NCBI GenBank assembly: GCA_039024295.1 | Contig: JBCDIQ010000230.1 | Coordinates: 1 to 9,290 of the forward strand | DNA: 9,290 nt | Reading direction: 5' to 3' | From: JBCDIQ01 sp039024295 | GTDB taxonomy: Bacteria; Bacteroidota; Bacteroidia; J057 | Part shown: positions 1 through 5,279 of the stretch, piece after piece | Position numbering within the stretch: position 1 is the first letter of the stretch | Layout of the letters: each line of letters begins with the position of its first letter | Notes under the pieces: model-generated | Databases searched by the model: none | What the model was told of the DNA's origin: nothing | Seen by the model: only the letters and a program-made list of their open reading frames with translations | Program-made: the position numbers and the translations under genes

Positions 1-126
1 GCTTGCACCATCAACACGGATTTAGCCTTCAAAACCGTTGGGAGAAAAGTGATTTATTTTCAGAAAAAATCAAAAAATACTGACTATCAATCTATTAATA
101 TTTAAAATATTCTTTAAAAAGCCCCC
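1..126. other. Left flank, no gene assignable; AT-rich palindrome
   Basis: This stretch lies beyond the stop codon of the minus-strand VWA gene. Two plus-strand frames are open from the window edge, one to a TGA at 81-83 and one to a TAA at 103-105, so the 3' end of a convergent gene could lie here, but nothing in the short translations is recognisable. From about 50 onward the sequence is very AT-rich and carries a perfect palindrome at 97-111 (AATATTT, central A, AAATATT). That could be a weak bidirectional transcript end between convergent genes, but it has no GC stem and I do not call it a terminator. Confidence 0.3.
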
Positions 127-1758
127 TTATTCCCCCATCCCAGCTTCAAGCAGTAATTTCTCCTTAACATTGTTCCCATTAATCTCAGCAAAATTTCCGC
201 CACCTACTTTCGCCAGGTAAGAAAGGCGACGTATCCGAGAAGGGTCTGGTTGGCTACCGAAGACCATCACCGATAAATTGAATCCATTTAGTTCCTCCTG
301 CTTTACTTGTTCGATGAGTTTAGCGGATAGACGAAACTGTCCATCTGTGGCGAGAATCACCCGCTGGTTGTTTTGGGGAATTTTCTTGGCGGACAGCAAT
401 CCAAAAGCAGTTCGCATCCCCACTTCTATCTGTGTTTTTCCTCCACTTCTCAACCGACCCAAAACTTGCAGGATTTTTCCTGATTGAGCAGCAGAGGTTA
501 GGGGGAGTACCACCCTGGCTTCTCCTGAATACAACACAATGGCCACTTCATCTTCTGGTCGCATGATTTCTAACAGATAAGAAAACGCATCCTTTAACAG
601 GGGAAGCCGGTCAGGCTGGTTCATAGAAGCAGAAACGTCCAGCAACAGCACCAATTGATTAATGGGCTTTCCAGACAGGGATGGAGAAGCAGGCTGGTCC
701 GAGGAATCCTCTTGTTCATCTAGCGCTTCACCTGGTTCTACCGGAATAACCACAAAAATGGGGGCCAGTTCCAATAAGGGCGGAAGGGGTTGGGGAGACA
801 ACAGGGTCAACTGCTTGAAGGCGGTAGATATTCCGCCATGGTAATGGTTGAAAGCATAGTACAATTTCTGGTGGAACAGGAAATAGCCTTCAGGATATTG
901 TTGAAACGCTTCCGGTATAGCCGCAGCGTTGCGAAATACATCCCGAATTTTTTCTCCAAACCGGATCAAGGAATTGTAAGTACTTTCCGCATCTTTTGAC
1001 GGAAACCCATCTAGCTGGAGTAGGCCCATGTTTTCCTCCTTCATGCTGTAAGCCAATTGCAGGGCTTCATTGAGTTGGTTGCTAAGCATTTCGAGAGCAT
1101 TTGAAGATTTACCCTCTTTCACCCCTTCACATAACTCTGCAGCACACATGGTCACATACAAGAGGTCGCGCATGCCTTCGGGATAGGGAGGCACCTTTTG
1201 TGAAAGCCTTATATAGGTTCGATGGGCTGATAGCAATCGCTGGTTTGCCCGGCTGAAGGCAGCCAAGACTTCAACCTGTCGAGCGTATGCCTTGATAGGC
1301 AAACGGCTCAGGCGATAGAGGGTATCACACAATCCTTTCGCCTCATTGAGCAAGAACATCCACTCATCCCTGCTGTTGTTGAGGTCGCTTGCCAGGGTAG
1401 GCGAAAACGCATCATTGTGCTCCTTGGTCTGGTGGTACATCAGCCTAACATTGGTCCACAAATCAGCCTGTGGACGGGGGAGTTGGTAAACCCCTCTCGC
1501 AGGACGTGGCCCCTGGGTCACAATTTCACCAAATGCGGGGAACAGGGGGCCTTTTCCAGCATTATCGGCTACTGCCCGGGCCAGTCCACGGTTGTGCCGA
1601 CTCATGTGCTGGTGCATGTGCCACCACACATTGAGGCCTTCATTAGCAAAATCCAGGTGGCTCTGCCAGGCTTTGCCTGGAGATTGCTGGGCAACAGATT
1701 GATGAATAGAAAAATAAAACAGGAGCAAGGATGCTAAGAGCAAACCTGTTTTTTTCAT
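127..1758 (-). CDS. Exported VWA-domain protein (543 aa)
   Basis: The N-terminus is a clear Sec signal peptide: MKKT, a Leu/Phe-rich core, and probable cleavage after SVA (residue 23), leaving an N-terminal Gln as is common in Bacteroidota exported proteins. Residues about 30-325 are mostly helical with many Leu, Ala and Glu, and I do not recognise them as a family. A low-complexity acidic and Pro/Ser linker (about 340-364) leads to a C-terminal von Willebrand factor A domain (about 367-530). Its MIDAS metal site looks complete: D374-V-S376-A-S378, T442 in a GGKT turn and D472 in ATDG, with the family-like VAIVLYSGEA strand between. VWA domains with an intact MIDAS bind ligands or partners through a divalent cation. 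The protein should act in the periplasm or at the cell surface; partner and role are unknown. Its ATG lies two bases after the hydrolase stop, so the two are almost certainly co-transcribed. Confidence 0.85.
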   Translation of the reverse strand: MKKTGLLLASLLLFYFSIHQSVAQQSPGKAWQSHLDFANEGLNVWWHMHQHMSRHNRGLARAVADNAGKGPLFPAFGEIVTQGPRPARGVYQLPRPQADLWTNVRLMYHQTKEHNDAFSPTLASDLNNSRDEWMFLLNEAKGLCDTLYRLSRLPIKAYARQVEVLAAFSRANQRLLSAHRTYIRLSQKVPPYPEGMRDLLYVTMCAAELCEGVKEGKSSNALEMLSNQLNEALQLAYSMKEENMGLLQLDGFPSKDAESTYNSLIRFGEKIRDVFRNAAAIPEAFQQYPEGYFLFHQKLYYAFNHYHGGISTAFKQLTLLSPQPLPPLLELAPIFVVIPVEPGEALDEQEDSSDQPASPSLSGKPINQLVLLLDVSASMNQPDRLPLLKDAFSYLLEIMRPEDEVAIVLYSGEARVVLPLTSAAQSGKILQVLGRLRSGGKTQIEVGMRTAFGLLSAKKIPQNNQRVILATDGQFRLSAKLIEQVKQEELNGFNLSVMVFGSQPDPSRIRRLSYLAKVGGGNFAEINGNNVKEKLLLEAGMGE

Positions 1759-1760
1759 GC

Positions 1761-2600
1761 CTAACGGAGGTGTTGATCAAAAAAGTCTGAGCTGGCTTCC
1801 AGCAATTGTTCTAATTGAGGGGTGGTTTGTTCAAAAGGGTGCACAGCACCAAAGGTGTGTCCAGTATCTGGAATCAGTCGCATTTCAGTCGTTGCCGGAG
1901 GCGCATAAATATTGAGCTGCTCTGCTTCGTAATAAGGTACCGTTACATCTTTTTCCCCATGCAGCAGCAGTAACGGCTTTTCCATCCTACGCGCCGCATC
2001 CAGGATATTCAGGGAGTTCTTGCTTCTTTTTTCGATGTCTTCCAGCAAGTCCATGCCCAATCGGTATACTTCCCCTGTTCTCCCATTTACCACCTCCCCA
2101 TGACCTCTTTTGTGCCAGGCTTGTCGTGTTTTTTTATCATACCGATCGTAGGTGGAGACGGCTGCCCAGGTAGCAACTGCGCTGATTTCAGGGGTTGATT
2201 CTCCACTGAGAAGGGCTATTCCTCCTCCTCGGGAATGTCCAATCACACCAATCTTGTGCAGGTTGAGGTACGCCCCAAAAAAATCAGTATGGGCACATAA
2301 TCGGTATACCTCCTTGGCCTCGGCCACCTCAAGGCTAAAGGTATTCTTTTCAAACTTATCCAGTTCACTGATCACCAGGGGATCGTCTCCAATTCCGTTA
2401 TGGGAAAAATTGAAGGTGACAAAGGTAAATCCCCGTTCGGCAAAATACCTTCCCGCGTAAGGGACGAATCCCCAGTCTTTAAATCCCTTGAAACCGTGCA
2501 GGTAAACCACACAAGGCTGATCCCCAAATTTCTCAGCACCGTATACGGTAAGGTTCAAGGTATTTCCAGCATCAGTGGTATGGGTAAAGTTGGTGGGCAT
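1761..2600 (-). CDS. Alpha/beta hydrolase, dienelactone-hydrolase-like (279 aa)
   Basis: The product has a full alpha/beta-hydrolase signature. There is an oxyanion-loop HG motif (YLHGFKGFKDWG, about 33-44), the nucleophile elbow GHSRGGG with Ser123, a probable acid Asp218 in HGEKDVTVPY and a probable base His248 in DTGHTF. This order and the size of about 280 residues fit cytoplasmic dienelactone-hydrolase/acyl-peptidase-like esterases; the substrate cannot be told from sequence. No signal peptide is seen. The frame is open to an ATG at 2669, but that codon lies inside the stem of the terminator of the upstream gene and its first residues are translated from the T tract, so I chose the internal ATG at 2600. 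From there the protein begins MPTNFTHTTD and enters the first beta strands directly. It forms a tight two-gene unit with the exported VWA protein; a functional link is inference from spacing only. Confidence 0.88.
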   Translation of the reverse strand: MPTNFTHTTDAGNTLNLTVYGAEKFGDQPCVVYLHGFKGFKDWGFVPYAGRYFAERGFTFVTFNFSHNGIGDDPLVISELDKFEKNTFSLEVAEAKEVYRLCAHTDFFGAYLNLHKIGVIGHSRGGGIALLSGESTPEISAVATWAAVSTYDRYDKKTRQAWHKRGHGEVVNGRTGEVYRLGMDLLEDIEKRSKNSLNILDAARRMEKPLLLLHGEKDVTVPYYEAEQLNIYAPPATTEMRLIPDTGHTFGAVHPFEQTTPQLEQLLEASSDFFDQHLR

Positions 2601-2651
2601 GGGCAGAGGTTTTAGGTATTTGCTGTTAGGTGTTAGCGGGGATGAAGATAT

Positions 2652-2683
2652 AAAAACAAAAGAGGACATGAAGCCATGCCCTC
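2652..2683 (-). terminator. Intrinsic terminator of the coiled-coil gene
   Basis: Read on the minus strand, GAGGGCATG and CATGTCCTC form a 9-bp stem (one G-U pair) closed by a GCTT loop, followed at once by TTTTGTTTTT. It starts 21 bases after the stop of the coiled-coil gene. The G-U pair would be an A-C mismatch on the other strand, and the T tract exists only on the minus strand, so the direction is clear. Confidence 0.88.
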
Positions 2684-2704
2684 AGGGGTTGTTGAAGAAG
2701 GAAA

Positions 2705-3310
2705 TCAGGAGAAAAGCTTGCGCACTGCTTGGGTCATGTGGCTGTAGCCCTCTTTCATTTCGTCGGCAAATCCTTCCCATTTATCTTCAGACTCCTCAGA
2801 TTTTGCCTCGGCTTTTTGCTTCATTTCATTGACCTTGGACCTCAGTGACGCCTGAATTTCTTTGAAGTCATCCTTGGCGTCGGCAGCTCCTAAGTGCAAA
2901 TGCAACCGAAAAAGATCCATTTTGGTGCGGAAGGTGGTGAATGCAGTGTCCATTTCGCCCATCCACCCTTCTGCGGTAGATTCAGATTCAGCTTTAAGCT
3001 GGTTAAACTTAGTTTCCGTCTGCTGAAATGCTTCATCTACCTTCTTTTTTTGCTCAGCCAGGGCATCTCGCGTTTCTGCTTTTCCAAGGGCCAGTTGAAC
3101 TTCCAGGTGTTCCAGTTCAGCTTTTAGGCCCATGGCTTTTTCCTTGGCAGAACCTTCCATCTCGTTGATGGCACCTTTTGCTTGTTGCACTTTTTTCCGA
3201 AAGGTTGCCTTTTGCTTTTCAAACAGCTCGGTGGCCTCGCTGTCTTTCATGTCCAAACTAAACGTTAATTCGTCCAATTCTTTCATCCAGTCTTCTAGAA
3301 ATTTGTTCAT
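2705..3310 (-). CDS. Acidic helical coiled-coil protein, no Pro or Cys (201 aa)
   Basis: I cannot assign this protein to a named family with confidence. It has no signal peptide or membrane segment and contains no proline or cysteine, so it can form nearly continuous amphipathic helix. Lys/Glu/Ala-rich helical stretches occupy about 24-112 and 145-178. Segments with regularly spaced aromatics, such as W8, W116-MGEMDTAF and W178-EGFADEMKEGY, bracket them and look like degenerate internal repeats ending in AVRKLFS. Architecture alone recalls bacterial stress-related or apolipoprotein-like coiled-coil proteins (for example the sll1863-type family), but that is only resemblance. The ATG at 3310 starts directly with a helical segment, and a possible promoter sits 25-56 bases upstream. 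A strong terminator follows, so it is probably a single-gene transcript separate from the hydrolase-VWA unit. Confidence 0.8.
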   Translation of the reverse strand: MNKFLEDWMKELDELTFSLDMKDSEATELFEKQKATFRKKVQQAKGAINEMEGSAKEKAMGLKAELEHLEVQLALGKAETRDALAEQKKKVDEAFQQTETKFNQLKAESESTAEGWMGEMDTAFTTFRTKMDLFRLHLHLGAADAKDDFKEIQASLRSKVNEMKQKAEAKSEESEDKWEGFADEMKEGYSHMTQAVRKLFS

Positions 3311-3334
3311 GGGATGCGGGGTTAGGTTTAAGGG

Positions 3335-3366
3335 TGAATATACTTGGTGGACGGGGGATAGACAAG
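3335..3366 (-). promoter_or_regulatory. Possible promoter of the coiled-coil gene
   Basis: On the minus strand a CTTG at 3363-3366 is followed after 20 bases by TATATTCA (3335-3342). This resembles the Bacteroidota TTTG / TAnnTTTG promoter with plausible spacing, but the -7 box has two mismatches. It would give a leader of roughly 20 nt. Confidence 0.3.
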
Positions 3367-3397
3367 CAGGTCACCCTGATACATCTGGATTTTTCCC

Positions 3398-3434
3398 AAT
3401 AAAAAAGCCCATGAAGCTGCCAGACTTCATGGGC
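3398..3434 (-). terminator. Perfect intrinsic terminator with no clear gene in front
   Basis: The arms GCCCATGAAG (3407-3416) and CTTCATGGGC (3425-3434) form an uninterrupted 10-bp stem with an 8-nt loop. On the minus strand the stem is followed by TTTTTTATT; on the plus strand there is no T tract after it. The only minus-strand sequence that could feed it is 3435-3645, which has no recognisable gene. It may end a small RNA or a tiny gene, be a remnant, or shield the coiled-coil gene from antisense read-through. Confidence 0.85.
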
Positions 3435-3450
3435 ATACCAGATTAACCAA

Positions 3451-3537
3451 TCACACTACTAGTTGAATGTTAATGGGAGCAATTTTGTACCGCTTCCATT
3501 TTTCATAAAACCGAAGGCAAATTGTTACAAAAGTCAT
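3451..3537 (-). CDS. Possible 28-aa small ORF before the orphan terminator
   Basis: An ATG at 3537 opens a 28-codon frame (begins MTFVTICLRFYEKWKRYK, ends IQLVV) that stops at 3451, 17 bases before the orphan terminator stem. The product would be basic and hydrophobic. Its first codons are made by the left palindrome of the hemerythrin promoter, and I see no good TAnnTTTG box upstream, so chance is quite possible. I list it because a terminator placed directly behind a short frame is suggestive. Confidence 0.15.
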   Translation of the reverse strand: MTFVTICLRFYEKWKRYKIAPINIQLVV

Positions 3538-3581
3538 GGCAGTTAGATGATAAATGTTAAATTGGAGAATGACTTTTGTCA
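3525..3581 (+). promoter_or_regulatory. Twin palindromes, candidate Crp/Fnr-type operators
   Basis: The sequence TGAC-TTTT-GTCA at 3570-3581 is a perfect 12-bp palindrome. A near-copy in inverted orientation, TTAC-AAAA-GTCA, sits at 3525-3536, with centres 45 bp apart. With flanking bases the two form 14-nt inverted arms matching at 13 positions. The right copy is centred about 42 bp before the start predicted from the -7 box at 3605, the usual place for a class II activator. The TGAC-N4-GTCA layout recalls Crp/Fnr-family sites, but the actual regulator is inference. Confidence 0.45.
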
Positions 3582-3604
3582 CCCTTCTGTTTTCGCAGGT
3601 AGCG

Positions 3605-3612
3605 TAATTTTG
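3605..3612 (+). promoter_or_regulatory. -7 box of the hemerythrin-like gene
   Basis: TAATTTTG matches the Bacteroidota consensus TAnnTTTG exactly and would start transcription near 3618, giving a leader of about 28 nt. The nearest TTTTG upstream (3574-3578) is 26 bases away, longer than usual, and lies inside the right palindrome. This would fit a promoter that depends on an activator. Confidence 0.6.
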
Positions 3613-3645
3613 ACACTGTAGCTGAACAAAGAACCTTATTTAATC

Positions 3646-4359
3646 ATGGAATTAATTACCAGAGCCAGCAGCCTACGCGATGTCCTAAACCACAACCCCT
3701 TACTTGAACTGGTCCTCGACCGCTTCGACTTGGTATATCGCAACAATGACCAGACCGTAGAGATTGCCTGCATGGACAAATGCCTGAATATTGATTTCTT
3801 CGTTGAAATCCTTCGGGTATTTGATCATCCTGAGCAGTTTTCAGTAGATACTTTTTCTGCCTTTGAAGTTGGGGTCATCATGGAATATCTTGAAAAAACC
3901 CATGAGTACTATATAAACAAACGGACAGCGGAAATTGAGCATTCTATTGAATTGTTGATCGAACGCTATTCAGACGATTACCCACGTCTGGTGGTCCTGA
4001 AACCCTTCTTCCAGGTATACAAGAAAGAACTCATTGAGCACATTACCACTGAGGAAGAAGAGCTTTTCCCCTACATTCGGGAACAGATTCAAGCTTATAG
4101 CGGCGCAGAAGTTGCACGCAATGAAACCGGGTTCTCCATTTCTAAATTCCTCCATCGCCACGAGGAGGACCACCTGGATACTGATCTTGGAGAAATTCGC
4201 AACCTGATCATCGACGGGCACCCAGAACTGATGAAGGTGCTAGCCTTCCGAGTACTCTTCACCCAACTGTACGCCTTTGAATCTGACCTCCACATCCACG
4301 AACGGATTGAGGAAGAAGTATTGATTCCGAAATTGCTGAGACCGGGTTGGGGGGCTTGA
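3646..4359 (+). CDS. Hemerythrin-like, RIC/YtfE/ScdA-related protein (237 aa)
   Basis: Residues about 80-230 carry a di-iron hemerythrin-type pattern: H86, H132-ITT-E136, a histidine cluster LHRHEEDH (H170, H172, H176), and a final HIHERIEEE with H218 and E222 as the second HxxxE pair. This order matches the RIC (YtfE/ScdA) proteins that repair iron-sulfur clusters after nitric oxide or peroxide damage, as does the length of about 220-240 residues. The first 60 residues also look like the ScdA N-terminal domain (SSLRDVLNHNPLLELVLDRF, then ACMDKC), but where the family normally has a Cys-Cys-Gly-Gly motif this protein reads LVYRNN. The cytoplasmic iron site is therefore likely intact while the N-terminal cysteine function is lost or moved. 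The gene has its own promoter, no Shine-Dalgarno sequence, and converges on the toxin-antitoxin genes; no strong terminator is seen in 4360-4493. It could also be a generic hemerythrin-domain protein. Confidence 0.8.
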   Translation: MELITRASSLRDVLNHNPLLELVLDRFDLVYRNNDQTVEIACMDKCLNIDFFVEILRVFDHPEQFSVDTFSAFEVGVIMEYLEKTHEYYINKRTAEIEHSIELLIERYSDDYPRLVVLKPFFQVYKKELIEHITTEEEELFPYIREQIQAYSGAEVARNETGFSISKFLHRHEEDHLDTDLGEIRNLIIDGHPELMKVLAFRVLFTQLYAFESDLHIHERIEEEVLIPKLLRPGWGA

Positions 4360-4493
4360 GAAAGGAATTAGCTTTTAGGTGTTAGTTGATAGGGTATAGG
4401 TAAAGGTAGGACTTAGTAATCTATGAAAATGTAATTTTCTACAGGTTTGGTGGGCATACTACTTAGCACGGGGTCCTCAACTGAACCCTCAAT

Positions 4494-4884
4494 TTACTGC
4501 AGATGGGCATCCAAACAGCCCAACCCACGTACACGATGAAAGTCTGCTGTATTACTAGTGATCAATGTCAAATTATGTACTAAAGCTGTAGCAGCGATGA
4601 TCGCATCAGGCAATTTGATTTTATGATGCTTCCGTAAGCTAATGGTCTGTGCTACAATGGATTCAGAAAAGTGGTAATACGTCAATGAAATCGATAAAAT
4701 CTTGAAGATGTTGCATTTCTGTTGACTCTCCCTCAAAGCCTAGCAATTCGATTTTATTTATTACTGATAGACAACACAAATCCTGATCAAGAATATCCTG
4801 CAACCAATTGCTTCCTGAAATTGGAAGAGATGCTCCAAGTAGTTCAATTACTACGTTGGTGTCAGCTAAATATCTCGCTCCCAT
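4494..4884 (-). pseudogene. PIN-domain (VapC-like) toxin, one-base frameshift
   Basis: Two overlapping minus-strand frames encode consecutive parts of one PIN-domain ribonuclease. The first runs from the ATG at 4884 (MGARYLADTNVVIELLG) to IDVLPLF and a TGA at 4663. The second supplies SESIVAQTISLRKHHK, then KLPDAIIAATALVHN and LITSNTADF to the TAA at 4494. Removing one T from the four-T run (plus-strand A run 4667-4670) joins them as VLPL-SESIV, giving an intact 129-residue protein of normal VapC length. All four expected metal-binding acids are kept: D8, E46, D93 and D114. VapC toxins cleave tRNA or rRNA and are neutralised by the upstream antitoxin. So clean a break suggests a very recent mutation, a sequencing error in the homopolymer, or less likely frameshifted expression. 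The start overlaps the antitoxin end by 19 bases. Confidence 0.8.
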
Positions 4885-5078
4885 TCACTACGGCTTTGTT
4901 TGAGATCTTGTAGCATCCGATCGGCAGTTTCTTTAGATATGCTGCCTTTCCACTGTCTTTTGGGTTTTTCCTGTGTTGTTGATTTTTCGGGGATAAGACG
5001 TAAAATGTTAAGTTGCTCAAGCTGTTGGAGCAGCCTCAAGGCCTTATCGTTGATGAGCTCTACCGTAATGATTTGCAT
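4866..5078 (-). CDS. VapB-like antitoxin (70 aa)
   Basis: This small protein precedes and overlaps the PIN toxin gene, the normal antitoxin-first order. The N-terminal third (MQIITVELINDKALRLLQQL) looks like a strand plus helix suited to dimerisation or DNA binding. A charged linker (about 33-42) follows, and the C-terminus (WKGSISKETADRMLQDLKQS then REWERDI-like SEWERDI) is the toxin-binding style tail common in small Bacteroidota and cyanobacterial antitoxins paired with PIN proteins. In such systems the antitoxin blocks the nuclease and represses its own operon. The frame is intact although the toxin is broken. No named VapB subfamily is claimed. The region has lower GC than its neighbours, which fits a mobile addiction module, but no ends of an element are visible. 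Confidence 0.78.
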   Translation of the reverse strand: MQIITVELINDKALRLLQQLEQLNILRLIPEKSTTQEKPKRQWKGSISKETADRMLQDLKQSRSEWERDI

Positions 5079-5113
5079 AATTTTAATAGATAAATCAGCG
5101 AAAACTGGGGCTT

Positions 5114-5122
5114 CAAAATTTA
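5114..5122 (-). promoter_or_regulatory. Possible -7 box of the toxin-antitoxin operon
   Basis: On the minus strand TAAATTTTG lies 35 bases before the antitoxin ATG. It is one base away from the TAnnTTTG consensus whichever way it is aligned. I see no clear -33 element at standard spacing. Confidence 0.3.
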
Positions 5123-5248
5123 TGGGAACGAAAACAGAAGAGTTAATACCAACTTAAAAAATCACTCTTAAATAAGTTAGCGTTTCTAGAAAGATAGTGT
5201 TTGAAACACCATTCTCCAAGAGCTGAATTATACGTTGAGAAGTCTTTG

Positions 5249-5269
5249 AAAAAAACTTCCCTTAAGGAA
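5249..5269 (-). terminator. Weak intrinsic terminator after porX
   Basis: On the minus strand TTCC-TTAAG-GGAA forms a 4-bp stem followed by G and seven T, starting 11 bases after the porX stop. The position is right, but the stem is short and AT-rich, so termination may be inefficient. The rest of 5123-5279 holds two small palindromes (5183-5192 and 5197-5209) without an evident role. Confidence 0.4.
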
Positions 5270-5279
5270 TATTTTTAAT

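Noticed and set aside
1417..1737. A 106-codon plus-strand frame antisense to the VWA gene.
   Set aside because: It mirrors the coding strand of a well-supported signal-peptide and N-terminal region, and its translation has no recognisable domain or upstream promoter.
3586..3596. The 11-mer TTCTGTTTTCG occurs upstream of both the hemerythrin -7 box and, on the minus strand, the antitoxin -7 box.
   Set aside because: Shared 11-mers are expected by chance many times in a window this long on two strands, and the distance to the -7 box differs between the copies.
4470..4492. A GGGT/ACCC hairpin between the hemerythrin gene and the toxin as a bidirectional terminator.
   Set aside because: The stem is only four base pairs with a mismatch next to it, and neither strand has a T tract.
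5151..5209. Three short inverted repeats near the toxin-antitoxin promoter (AACTTA/TAAGTT, TTTCTAGAAA, GTGTTTGAAACAC).
   Set aside because: They lie upstream of the predicted promoter rather than across it, differ in sequence from one another, and short AT-rich palindromes are common by chance.
4494..5279. A mobile genomic island around the toxin-antitoxin genes.
   Set aside because: GC is somewhat lower, but there are no flanking direct repeats, integrase, transposase or tRNA in view.
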